The notes under the pieces are model-generated. The model had not been told where the DNA came from. It did no database searches and worked only from the letters and a program-made list of their open reading frames with translations. Of a DNA stretch of 33,407 nt, positions 15,506 through 23,462 are shown one piece after another. The stretch comes from CAMAPP01 sp046153685 (lineage in GTDB: Bacteria; Pseudomonadota; Alphaproteobacteria; CADEGL01), in contig JBJXGH010000111.1 in assembly GCA_046153685.1 (NCBI GenBank), forward strand, positions 1-33,407. The letters are read 5' to 3'. Position 1 is the stretch's first letter. Each line of letters begins with the position of its first letter. Both the position numbers and the translations under genes were made by a program.

Positions 15506-18208
15506 CTACTCGGCCGTGCGCGCCTTGGTGCGCTTGCCTGCGGGGTTCCCGGTCGCTTTTGGTTTCTTCGGGGCCTTTGGCGCCTTTGGTGCCTTCGGCG
15601 AGCTTGCCGCCTTTGGTGCCTTCGGCGAGCTTGCCGCCTTTGGGCTCTTTGGTGCTTTTGCCGCCTTCTGCGGCGGCGCACCGCCGCGCCTGCCGCGCTG
15701 GAACTTCGAGGGGCCGCGTGCTGCGCGCTCGGCCAAGAGCCTGACCGCTTCATCCAGGCCGAGCGATTCGGGTGAAGCGCCGCGCGGCAGCGGGGCATTG
15801 GTCTTGCCGTGCTTGATGTAAGGCCCGTAGCGGCCGGACATCACGGTGACGGGTGCACCATCGGCCGGATGGTCGCCGATGGTGCGCAAGGCCGAGCCGC
15901 CGCGCTTAGGCGCGGTCGCCAACATATCGACCGCACGGTTCACGCCGATGGTGAACATCTCGTCGGGCGCGGCGAGCGAGCGATAGGTGCCGTCGTGGAG
16001 AATGTATGGCCCAAACCGGCCGATGCCGGCGACGATGGCTTTGCCGCTTTCCGGATGCGCGCCGATTTCGCGCGGAAGGCCGAGCAGCTGCACCGCCATG
16101 TCGAGTTCGAGGTTTGCCGGATCGATGCCTTTGGGGATCGACACGCGCTTGGGCTTGCCCTCCGGTTGGTCGGATTCGAGCTGCGCATATTGGCCATAAG
16201 GCCCCTTGCGCACGCTCACCAACTTGCCGGTGGTCGGGTGCAATCCCAATTCGCGCGGCCCCATGTCGCCATCGCCGTTCTCGCCGGAGGCGACCGCGAG
16301 GGCACGGGTGTGCTTGCATTCGGGGTAGCCCGAGCAGCCGATGAAGGCGCCGAAGCGCCCGAGCTTCAGGCCAAGTCGGCCCTTGGTGCAGACCGGACAT
16401 TGACGGGGCTCGGCGCCATCCGCGCGCACGGGAAAGAAATGCGGGCCGAGTGCTTCGTCGAGCGCGGTGATCACCTGGGAGATCGACAAATCCTTGGTGC
16501 CAGCGACCGCCTTGCTGAAGGCCTCCCAGAACTCGCGCAGGACCGCGCGCCACTCGATCTTGCCGTCCGAGATGTCGTCGAGGCGGTCTTCCATTTCGGC
16601 GGTGAAATTGTACTGGACGTAGCGCTCGAAGAAATTTGTCAGGAAGGCCGTGACCACGCGCCCGCGATCTTCGGGCATGAACCGGTTGCGCTCGATGCGT
16701 ACATAGCTCCGAGCTTTCAGAATCTCGATGATGCTGGCATAGGTCGAGGGCCTGCCGATGCCTAGCTCTTCGAGTTTTTTTACCAGGCTCGCCTCGGAGT
16801 AGCGCGGTGGGGGCTGGGTGAAATGCTGCTCCGGCTTGACCTCGCCGCGCGTCAACGAATCGCGCTCGGCCATCGGCGGCAGGGTGCGGCTGTTCTCATC
16901 GTCCTCCGACGGATCGTCGCGGTCCTCCTGGTAGAGGACGAGAAAGCCGTCGAAGATCTGGGTCGAACCATTGGCCCGCATTGCCACGGCGTCATCGGTC
17001 GCCGCGAGATCGGCGGCAACCTGATCGTATTCCGCGCTTGCCATCTCGCTCGCGACCGCGCGCTTCCAAATAAGGTCGTAGAGACGCAGCATATCGGGGT
17101 CGATACGGTGCCCTAAGGCATCCGGCCGGCGGCCAAGATCGGTCGGGCGGATGGCCTCATGGGCCTCTTGCGCATTTTTTGCCTTGGTGCGGTAGGCGCG
17201 CGGCTTGTCCGGCAAATAGCGTTCGCCGTACTGGCTTTCGATCACGCTGCGGCATTGGCCGATCGCCTCGCGCGACATGGTCACGCTGTCGGTGCGCATA
17301 TAGGTAATGAGTCCGACAGTCTCGCCACCGATATCGACGCCTTCGTAAAGCTGTTGGGCGAGGCGCATCGTGCGCGAGGCGCCAAGGCGCAATTTGCGCG
17401 AAGCTTCCTGTTGCAGGGTCGATGTGGTGAAGGGCGGCTGCGGATTGCGCCGAACACGGGTGCGCTCGATGGAACGCACGGTGAAGCCACGCGCCTTGAT
17501 GGCCTCGGCCGCCTGCATGGCCTGGGTTTCGTTCGGCAAATCGAACTTGTCGAGCTTCTTGCCGTCGAGATGGGTCAAGCGCGCGAGGAATCTGCCGCCG
17601 CGCGGCGCCTCGAACTCCGTGTCAACGGTCCAATATTCGGTCGCGCGAAAGATCTCGATCTCCGCTTCCCGGTCGCAGATCAAGCGCAATGCCACCGACT
17701 GCACCCGGCCCGCCGAGCGGCTGCCGGGCAATTTCCGCCAGAGCACCGGCGATAGGCTGAAGCCGACGAGATAGTCGAGCGAGCGCCGCGCGAGATAGGC
17801 ATTGACTAGGTCGGCGTTGATGCGGCGCGGGTGCGCCATGGCATCGAGCACGGCGTTGCGCGTGATCTCGTGGAACACCACGCGGCTGACCTCGATGTCC
17901 TTCAGCACCTTGCGTTGGGCCAGGATCTCGCTCACGTGCCAGGAGATCGCTTCGCCCTCGCGGTCGGGGTCGGTTGCGAGGATGAGGCGTTTGGCGCCCC
18001 TGAGTGCCCGGGCGATTTCGCCGAGCTGTTTCTCGGCGCGGCCATCGACCTGCCACAGCATCTCGAAGTCCGACTCGGGTTTCACCGAGCCGTCTTTGGG
18101 CGGCAGATCGCGCACGTGACCGTAACTGGCGATCACCGTGAATTCCTTGCCGAGATATTTGTTAATCGTCTTCGCCTTGGCAGGCGATTCGACGACGACG
18201 ACATCCAT
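15506..18208 (-). CDS. topA: DNA topoisomerase I
   Basis: The 900-residue type IA topoisomerase relaxes negative supercoils. The TOPRIM domain holds VVVVESPAKAKTINKYLG and ATDPDREGEAISWHV (acidic DxD and Glu), followed by SAGRVQSVALRLICDREAEI. The catalytic tyrosine is Tyr303 in LITYMRTDS. One four-Cys zinc-finger module (CPVC ... CSGYPEC) lies near residue 610, followed by several 'GRFGPYI'-type repeats (GPYGQYAQ, GRFGPYILHDG, GRYGPYIKHGK). The C-terminal 70 residues are a Lys/Ala/Pro tail with a duplicated 9-residue unit, histone-H1-like and typical of many alphaproteobacterial TopA proteins; it should bind DNA non-specifically. The ATG at 18208 gives the canonical MDVVVVESPAK start. It is followed directly by rnr. 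Confidence 0.95.
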   Translation of the reverse strand: MDVVVVESPAKAKTINKYLGKEFTVIASYGHVRDLPPKDGSVKPESDFEMLWQVDGRAEKQLGEIARALRGAKRLILATDPDREGEAISWHVSEILAQRKVLKDIEVSRVVFHEITRNAVLDAMAHPRRINADLVNAYLARRSLDYLVGFSLSPVLWRKLPGSRSAGRVQSVALRLICDREAEIEIFRATEYWTVDTEFEAPRGGRFLARLTHLDGKKLDKFDLPNETQAMQAAEAIKARGFTVRSIERTRVRRNPQPPFTTSTLQQEASRKLRLGASRTMRLAQQLYEGVDIGGETVGLITYMRTDSVTMSREAIGQCRSVIESQYGERYLPDKPRAYRTKAKNAQEAHEAIRPTDLGRRPDALGHRIDPDMLRLYDLIWKRAVASEMASAEYDQVAADLAATDDAVAMRANGSTQIFDGFLVLYQEDRDDPSEDDENSRTLPPMAERDSLTRGEVKPEQHFTQPPPRYSEASLVKKLEELGIGRPSTYASIIEILKARSYVRIERNRFMPEDRGRVVTAFLTNFFERYVQYNFTAEMEDRLDDISDGKIEWRAVLREFWEAFSKAVAGTKDLSISQVITALDEALGPHFFPVRADGAEPRQCPVCTKGRLGLKLGRFGAFIGCSGYPECKHTRALAVASGENGDGDMGPRELGLHPTTGKLVSVRKGPYGQYAQLESDQPEGKPKRVSIPKGIDPANLELDMAVQLLGLPREIGAHPESGKAIVAGIGRFGPYILHDGTYRSLAAPDEMFTIGVNRAVDMLATAPKRGGSALRTIGDHPADGAPVTVMSGRYGPYIKHGKTNAPLPRGASPESLGLDEAVRLLAERAARGPSKFQRGRRGGAPPQKAAKAPKSPKAASSPKAPKAASSPKAPKAPKAPKKPKATGNPAGKRTKARTAE
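15582..15635. repeat. 27-bp tandem repeat inside the topA tail
   Basis: Two identical 27-base units (15582-15608 and 15609-15635) are followed by a diverged third unit. They encode the repeated KAASSPKAP segment of the TopA C-terminal tail, so copy number can change in frame. Confidence 0.85.
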
Positions 18209-18262
18209 GGCGACCCCGTGCTCCGGTCAGTCGATCTATTTTATATGTGTAATATTAACGGT

Positions 18263-19378
18263 TTACGTCAGGGATACCTGGTTCCCGGGGTGCCGTTCCA
18301 GGCGGCTGGCTAGCTCCAATTCCAAGAGCACCAGCGAGACGATGGCGGGAGACAATTGGCACCGTCGGATGATTTCGTCAACTGGCAGGGGGGAGGGGCC
18401 CAAGCATTCATGCACAATTTTTCTATATCTTTCAATATCTTGAATGGAATCTGGAGCGCGGCTCGGGTCGCCATAGGGGGGCTCGGCGGGCGCGCCGAGT
18501 GCGCGCGGCTGCTGGGCGGAGAGGGCGCCGAGGACGTCGGCGGCGTTCTCGGCGAGGGTCGCGCCCTGGCGAATGAGATCATTGGTGCCGCGCGCCCGGG
18601 GATCGAGGGGCGAACCCGGGATTGCAAAGACCTCGCGGCCCTGTTCGGCGGCCAGGCGGGCGGTAATCAGCGAGCCCGAGCGCAAGGCCGCCTCGACGAC
18701 CAAACAGCCGAGCGCGAGGCCCGAGATGATGCGGTTGCGCTGGGGAAAATGCGCCGCCTGCGGCACGGTTCCGGGCGGAACCTCGCTGATGATGGCACCC
18801 TCGGCGGCGATGCGGCCATGCAGCGCGCGATTTTCTTCAGGATAAATAATGTCGATGCCGCCTGCGGTCACAGCGACCGTGCCAGTCGGCAAGGCACCCG
18901 TGTGCGCGGCTGCGTCGATGCCGCGCGCGAGGCCCGACACCACGACGTGGCCGGCCTTGCCAAGCTGGGCCGAGATGTCCTCGGCGATGCGCCGGCCGTT
19001 GAGCGAGGCATTACGCGCGCCGACGACCGCGACTGCGGGTCTTGCGAGCAAGTGAACATGGCCAAGGACCGCGAACACGGGCGGTGCATCCTCGATCGCG
19101 GCCAGCGCGGCCGGGTATTCCGCATCGCCCCACACGATCAGACGCGCACCCAACTGGCCGAGCCGTTCGAACTCGCGCTCAGCGGCGGCGGCGGGGGGCG
19201 GTGCAAGCGGCGCCCTTCGGCCGCCGCGGCGTGACAATTCGGGCAAGGCCGAAAGCGCCAGCGCTGCGGAGCCGAAATGCGCCAGCAAGCGGCGAAAGGT
19301 CACGGGCCCCACGTTCTCGGTGCGAAACAACCGGAGGCGGTCGCGACGCTCATTATCGGATAGGGCCGGATTCGCCAT
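18263..19378 (-). CDS. dprA: DNA-processing protein DprA
   Basis: The product is 371 residues. An N-terminal SAM-like region (RLRLFRTENVGPVTFRRLL) precedes the Rossmann-like DprA core: AVVGARNASLNGRRIAE, VVSGLARGIDAAAHTGAL, GGIDIIYPEENRAL, PQRNRIISGLALGCLVVEA and GSLITARLAAEQGREVFAIPG. The last 60 residues (RYRKIVHECLGPSPLPVDEI...) form the winged-helix domain seen in proteobacterial DprA. It binds incoming single-stranded DNA and loads RecA during natural transformation, and the gene is widespread even in species not known to be competent. It sits between plsY and topA on the same strand, 54 bases before topA. Confidence 0.93.
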   Translation of the reverse strand: MANPALSDNERRDRLRLFRTENVGPVTFRRLLAHFGSAALALSALPELSRRGGRRAPLAPPPAAAAEREFERLGQLGARLIVWGDAEYPAALAAIEDAPPVFAVLGHVHLLARPAVAVVGARNASLNGRRIAEDISAQLGKAGHVVVSGLARGIDAAAHTGALPTGTVAVTAGGIDIIYPEENRALHGRIAAEGAIISEVPPGTVPQAAHFPQRNRIISGLALGCLVVEAALRSGSLITARLAAEQGREVFAIPGSPLDPRARGTNDLIRQGATLAENAADVLGALSAQQPRALGAPAEPPYGDPSRAPDSIQDIERYRKIVHECLGPSPLPVDEIIRRCQLSPAIVSLVLLELELASRLERHPGNQVSLT

Positions 19379-19424
19379 GGCACCGCCAACTGCTCGGGAC
19401 GCAGGCTAATGCCCACGCATTACG

Positions 19425-20069
19425 TCATGTGGGAGTCGATTCCGCCGCGTTCTTGATCTTGCTGCTGCCGAGACGCGGTTCCTCGCCGCGTTTCAGCCGC
19501 CGGAGATTGGGCGCGTGACGCAGGATGAGCAGCATGGCGACCGCGATCATGAATTCGCCCTGCTGCTTGGTGCCAAGCCAATTCATGACGCCCGGGCCCG
19601 CGATACCTGCCGCAAGGCCGGCAAGCGATGAATAGCGCGTCACTGCTGCGACCACGAGCCAGACAGCGATCATGACGAGGCCCGCATGCCATGACAGGCC
19701 AAGTGCTATGCCCAGCGCCGTCGCTACGCCCTTGCCGCCCTCAAAGCGCAACCAGACCGGCAGAATATGGCCGATAAGCGCGCCCGCGCCTGCGAGAACG
19801 GCCATATCCGGTCCCCAGATACCGCCGACGAGCACGGCGCCCGTGCCCTTCGCACCGTCGAGCAGCAGGGTGAGCGCCGCCAAATCCTTTCGCCCCGTGC
19901 GCAGGACGTTGGTCGCACCGATATTGCCCGAACCCAGTTTACGGATATCGCCGAGACCGGCGAGCCGTGTGAGGAGGACGCCAAAGGGGATCGCACCAAG
20001 GAAATAGCCCGCGCCGAACGCCGCCAGATACGGCCAGCGGTGGGAAAGATCGCCAAGTAGATCGATCAT
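19425..20069 (-). CDS. plsY: Glycerol-3-phosphate acyltransferase PlsY
   Basis: This 214-residue inner-membrane protein has about five to seven hydrophobic segments. The PlsY motifs are visible: LGSGNIGATNVLRT (motif 1) and RFEGGKGVATALG (motif 2, phosphate-binding loop), with the third conserved region around YSSLAGLAAGIAGP. It transfers the acyl chain from acyl-phosphate to glycerol-3-phosphate, the first step of phospholipid synthesis. The C-terminal tail (RRLKRGEEPRLGSSKI) is cytoplasmic and basic. The ATG at 20069 follows the pyrC-like stop by one base, indicating translational coupling. Confidence 0.93.
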   Translation of the reverse strand: MIDLLGDLSHRWPYLAAFGAGYFLGAIPFGVLLTRLAGLGDIRKLGSGNIGATNVLRTGRKDLAALTLLLDGAKGTGAVLVGGIWGPDMAVLAGAGALIGHILPVWLRFEGGKGVATALGIALGLSWHAGLVMIAVWLVVAAVTRYSSLAGLAAGIAGPGVMNWLGTKQQGEFMIAVAMLLILRHAPNLRRLKRGEEPRLGSSKIKNAAESTPT

Positions 20070-20070
20070 G

Positions 20071-21408
20071 TCAGCCGCCCTCGAGCCAGAATACGGTACG
20101 GCCGTCGACGACGGTGCGCATCGCGCGACCCTGCACCGGGTGCAGATCGAAGGGCGAGTTTTTCGACTTGCTCTTGAAGCGCTCGACCTCGATTCGCCAT
20201 GGCCGGTCGAGATCGAAAATCACGAAGTCGGCCGGCGCGCCCACGGCGAGGCGTCCGAGCGGTAAGCCGAGCAGGTCCGCGGGCTTGCATGTAAGCGCGC
20301 CGAGCACCGAGAGAAGCGGCAGATGGCCGTCGTGATGGAGTTTCAGCGAAAGCGGCAGAAGTGTTTCGAGTCCGACGATGCCGAACTCCGCCTGGGTGAA
20401 GGGCAGACGCTTGGAATCCTGATCGTGCGGTGCATGATCGGAGGCAATGGCGTCGATGGTACCGTCCTTGAGTGCCGCGACGACCGCGCGCCGGTCGGAA
20501 TCTGCGCGCAGCGGCGGCGACAGCTTGGCGAAGGTGCGGTAATCACCGACGGCGGTTTCGTCGAGCGCGAAATAGGGCGGCGCCGTGTCGCAGGTGACGG
20601 GCAGGCCCGCTTCTTTCGCCCGGCGGATTTGCTCGAGGGCGAGCGCGGTCGAGACGTGCGCGGCGTGATAACGACCGCCCGTGACTTCAACAAGGCGCAG
20701 ATCGCGTTCGACCATCATGGTTTCTGCGATGGCGGGAATGCTTGAGAGGCCGAGGCGCATGGCGACTTCGCCTTCATTCATGGCGCCGCCCTCGGCCAGG
20801 CGCGGCTCTTCGGGGTGCTGGATGATCAGCGAGCCGAAGGCGCGCGAGTACGTGAGCGCGCGGCGCATAACACGCGCGTTCGCGACGGCCTTCACGCCGT
20901 CGGTGAAGCCGACGGCGCCGGCCGCGGCGAGCAGGCCCATTTCCGTGAGATCGTCCCCCTTTAGCCCCTTGGTGATCGAGCCGTAGGCGAAAATCTTGAC
21001 CAGTTTCACTTCGCGTGCGCGCCGGGCGATGAACTCGACGACGGCCACGTCGTCGATGACGGGATTGGTGTTTGGCAGGCAGACCATGGCCGTGACGCCG
21101 CCCGCGGCGGCCGAGCGGCTGGCAGTGCCGATGGTTTCCTTATGCTCCTCGCCGGGTTCGCGCACCTGCACGCGCATATCGACAAGGCCCGGCGCAAGGC
21201 ATTGGCCGCGACAATCGACGATGGTCGCGCCCTCGGGGATCGTGCCCTGGCCGATATGGGCGCCGAAATCGGCGATCGCCTCGCCATCGGTGATGAGGCC
21301 GCCCTTGGCGTCGAGCGAGCTCGCGGGATCGAGCAAGCGCGCGTTCACGTAGGCGACGCGCCCCGGCGTGCGGCGGCCCTCGGGCGCGCGCTGCAATTCG
21401 CGCGTCAT
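20071..21408 (-). CDS. pyrC: Dihydroorotase-like protein lacking the HxH metal motif
   Basis: This 445-residue amidohydrolase has the class I dihydroorotase layout and lies directly after pyrB (ATGA overlap). Several family landmarks are kept: AMVCLPNTNPVIDD, GFTDG (Asp170), IIQHPEEP (His198), RYHAAHVSTA (His248/251) and IASDHAPHD (Asp324). However, the first strand reads APGLVDMRVQVREPG, where active enzymes have D-x-H-x-H-x-REPG. Both zinc-binding histidines are therefore replaced, by Arg79 and Gln81; the codons CGC and CAG are unambiguous. From the known pseudomonad PyrC' case, such proteins can be inactive partners that assemble with and support aspartate carbamoyltransferase. I infer that role here, with the true dihydroorotase elsewhere in the genome. 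Confidence 0.85.
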   Translation of the reverse strand: MTRELQRAPEGRRTPGRVAYVNARLLDPASSLDAKGGLITDGEAIADFGAHIGQGTIPEGATIVDCRGQCLAPGLVDMRVQVREPGEEHKETIGTASRSAAAGGVTAMVCLPNTNPVIDDVAVVEFIARRAREVKLVKIFAYGSITKGLKGDDLTEMGLLAAAGAVGFTDGVKAVANARVMRRALTYSRAFGSLIIQHPEEPRLAEGGAMNEGEVAMRLGLSSIPAIAETMMVERDLRLVEVTGGRYHAAHVSTALALEQIRRAKEAGLPVTCDTAPPYFALDETAVGDYRTFAKLSPPLRADSDRRAVVAALKDGTIDAIASDHAPHDQDSKRLPFTQAEFGIVGLETLLPLSLKLHHDGHLPLLSVLGALTCKPADLLGLPLGRLAVGAPADFVIFDLDRPWRIEVERFKSKSKNSPFDLHPVQGRAMRTVVDGRTVFWLEGG

Positions 21409-22385
21409 GTCGCCGGCTCCGGAGCGGGCGCGCCATTCGTCCGGTTGCGCGTCAGAATCTCGAGGCAGGCCATGCGAACCGCCACGCCCATTTCGACTTG
21501 TTCGCGAATGAGGCTGCGGCCCACGTCGTCGGCGACCTCGCTGTCGATTTCGACACCGCGATTCATGGGGCCGGGATGCATGATCAGCGCATCGGGCTTG
21601 GCCTCGGTCAATTTTGCGTAATCAAGTCCCCAGAAATGGAAATACTCGCGAATGGAGGGTACGAAGGCGCCGTGCATACGCTCCGATTGCAGACGCAGCA
21701 TCATAACGATGTCGCAGTCCTTGATGCCTTCGCGCATGTCGTGAAAGACCTCCACGCCAAGCCGTCCGATTTGCCCGGGAACCAGGGTGGGCGGGCCGAC
21801 CACGCGCACACGCGCGCCCATGGTGTTCAACAGATGGATATTCGAGCGTGCGACCCGGCTGTGAGCGACATCGCCGCAGATGGCGACGCGCAGGCCTTCG
21901 AGGCGGCCTTTGCGCCGCCTTATGGTGACGGCATCGAGCAAGGCTTGGGTTGGGTGTTCGTGGCTGCCATCGCCCGCGTTGATGACCGCGCAATTGACTT
22001 TCTGCGACAACAGCGTCACGCCGCCCGAGAACGGGTGGCGTACGACCAGCACGTCGGCATGCATGGCGTTGAGCGTCATCGCCGTGTCGAGCAGGGTTTC
22101 GCCCTTCTTGATCGCGCTGTCGTTGACCGAGATGTTGATGACGTCCGCCCCGAGGCGCTTGGCGGCGAGTTCGAAGGACGTGCGCGTGCGCGTCGAGGTT
22201 TCAAAGAACAGGTTGATCAGCGTCCGTCCGCCGAGATGGTCGCGTTTCTTGTTGGCGGAACGGTTGATCTCGACATAGGCGTCCGAGAGATCGAGCAGCA
22301 GTGTGATTTCGGCGGACGAAAGCCCTTCGATTCCCAAAAGGTGGCGGTGTGGGAATCCGGCATTCGGGGGGGGCGGCGTGGACAT
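21405..22385 (-). CDS. pyrB: Aspartate carbamoyltransferase catalytic subunit
   Basis: The 326-residue enzyme joins carbamoyl phosphate and aspartate in pyrimidine synthesis. The carbamoyl-phosphate site is FFETSTRTRTSFE (Ser64 to Arg68). Also seen are the swinging-loop region (SAIKKGETLLDTAMTL), VVRHPFSGG, INAGDGSHEHPTQALLD, GDVAHSRVARSN, MMLRLQSERM and the C-terminal MHPGPMNRGVEI. All standard catalytic residues appear present. It overlaps the downstream pyrC-like gene by ATGA, an arrangement that in pseudomonads produces a PyrB/PyrC' dodecamer. No pyrI regulatory gene is visible. It follows ruvX after about 100 bases on the same strand. Confidence 0.95.
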   Translation of the reverse strand: MSTPPPPNAGFPHRHLLGIEGLSSAEITLLLDLSDAYVEINRSANKKRDHLGGRTLINLFFETSTRTRTSFELAAKRLGADVINISVNDSAIKKGETLLDTAMTLNAMHADVLVVRHPFSGGVTLLSQKVNCAVINAGDGSHEHPTQALLDAVTIRRRKGRLEGLRVAICGDVAHSRVARSNIHLLNTMGARVRVVGPPTLVPGQIGRLGVEVFHDMREGIKDCDIVMMLRLQSERMHGAFVPSIREYFHFWGLDYAKLTEAKPDALIMHPGPMNRGVEIDSEVADDVGRSLIREQVEMGVAVRMACLEILTRNRTNGAPAPEPAT

Positions 22386-22460
22386 CGGCCCTAACTATAG
22401 GACCGGGCGGGGGCGGTGAAAACCGCCAACTCGCGCGACAGTGCCCGGTCCGGCGGCCCT

Positions 22461-22499
22461 CAGACCGGCAACGCTCAGACCGGCAACGCTCAGACCGGC
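22461..22499. repeat. 15-bp tandem repeat at the 3' end of ruvX
   Basis: CAGACCGGCAACGCT occurs at 22461-22475 and 22476-22490, with a partial third copy at 22491-22499. The third copy overlaps the ruvX stop codon, so the array is a duplication of the gene end into the ruvX-pyrB gap. Confidence 0.8.
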
Positions 22500-22966
22500 G
22501 ACGGGTGGCGCATCGATTCGAGTGCTGCCTGCAAGATGTAAGCGGCGGCGAGTTTGTCGACCAATTCCGCGCGCCGCTTACGCGAGATATCGGCTTCCGA
22601 GATCATGAAGCGCTCGACCGCGGCGGTCGAAAGCCGCTCGTCCCAGAAGGCTATGGGGATGTCGCCGCGGATCAGAAGATTGGCCGCGAATTGACGAACC
22701 GATTGGCAACGTGGGCCTTCGCTACCGTCCATATTGATGGGCAGGCCGATCAGCAGCGCGCCGACATCGCGCGCCGCCATGAAGCGCTCCAGCGCCAGGG
22801 CATCAGCCGTGAAGCGGGTGCGCCGAATCGTTTCCTGCGGCGTGGCGATCGTCAGGGTGGTATCGGACAAAGCCAGGCCAATCGTCCTCTCGCCGAGATC
22901 GAGGCCCAAGATGCGCTTCCCCCGTGACAGCGCCACACGCAAGGAACGCGGATCGAGGATGGCCAT
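22490..22966 (-). CDS. ruvX: RuvX/YqgF family putative pre-16S rRNA nuclease
   Basis: The product is 158 residues from the ATG at 22966; the frame continues 16 codons further without family similarity. The RNase H-like fold is visible: RILGLDLGERTIGLALSD (first catalytic Asp), LLIGLPINMDGSEGP, FWDERLSTAAVERFM (Glu) and the C-terminal DKLAAAYILQAALES (final Asp). Family members mature the 16S rRNA 5' end, and were earlier annotated as Holliday junction resolvases. It is divergent from gatC with about 200 bases between and is the first gene on the minus strand of the pyr block. Confidence 0.9.
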   Translation of the reverse strand: MAILDPRSLRVALSRGKRILGLDLGERTIGLALSDTTLTIATPQETIRRTRFTADALALERFMAARDVGALLIGLPINMDGSEGPRCQSVRQFAANLLIRGDIPIAFWDERLSTAAVERFMISEADISRKRRAELVDKLAAAYILQAALESMRHPSPV

Positions 22967-23111
22967 GCCCTCCCATAGCCTTGCCGGGCAGCCGGAGGCA
23001 AGGCTGCCAGGCACGCTTGGGGCCCGACGGCCAATGCCGTCGCCACTAACGTAAGGATAACTTTACGATATTTCGCGACGCTTCCGTGCCATTTCCGGAG
23101 CGCGGGATGGA

Positions 23112-23141
23112 TTGCCGTCCGCCCGTGGCGGGTGCTACTAG
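23112..23141 (+). promoter_or_regulatory. Candidate gatC promoter
   Basis: TTGCCG (23112-23117) and TACTAG (23136-23141) are separated by 18 bases and lie about 30 bases before the gatC start. The match is modest, so this is a suggestion. Confidence 0.3.
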
Positions 23142-23172
23142 GAGCGCGGCACCCGAAAGCCCGGAGCATCTC

Positions 23173-23460
23173 ATGGCGTTGGATAAGGCCACCGTCGCGC
23201 ATATCGCGCGCCTCGCGCGCTTGCGCGTGGAGGACAAGGATCTCGAGCCCATGGCAAGGGAACTCGACGGTATCCTTGCCTGGATCGAGCAGTTGAACGA
23301 GGTCGATACATCCGGCGTCGAACCCATGGCGAGTGTGGTGGACGCGCGCCTGCCGTGGCGCAAGGACGAAGTCACCGATGGTGGCCAGGTTGAAAAAGTC
23401 CTGGGCAACGCGACCGGCGCGGCGCACGGCTTCTTCACCGTTCCCAAGGTCATCGAGTAG
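23173..23460 (+). CDS. gatC: Aspartyl/glutamyl-tRNA amidotransferase subunit C
   Basis: This 95-residue small subunit starts MALDKATVAHIARLARL and has the standard GatC pattern: AHIARLARLRV, then the helix ELDGILAWIEQLNEVDTSGV, EPMASV and the C-terminal TGAAHGFFTVPKVIE. GatC wraps around GatA and GatB and stabilises the complex that converts Glu-tRNA(Gln) and Asp-tRNA(Asn) to the amide forms. It is two bases from gatA, the first gene of a gatCAB operon. Confidence 0.95.
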   Translation: MALDKATVAHIARLARLRVEDKDLEPMARELDGILAWIEQLNEVDTSGVEPMASVVDARLPWRKDEVTDGGQVEKVLGNATGAAHGFFTVPKVIE

Positions 23461-23462
23461 CC

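Noticed and set aside
15502..15798. 100-residue Arg-rich N-terminal extension of RNase R
   Set aside because: It is an out-of-frame reading of the repetitive topA tail on the same strand; the GTG at 15501 follows the topA stop directly.
22412..22427. GGCGGT-GAAA-ACCGCC hairpin between ruvX and pyrB
   Set aside because: The 6-bp stem has no T tract on the minus strand, so it does not qualify as a terminator; it may be chance in GC-rich DNA.
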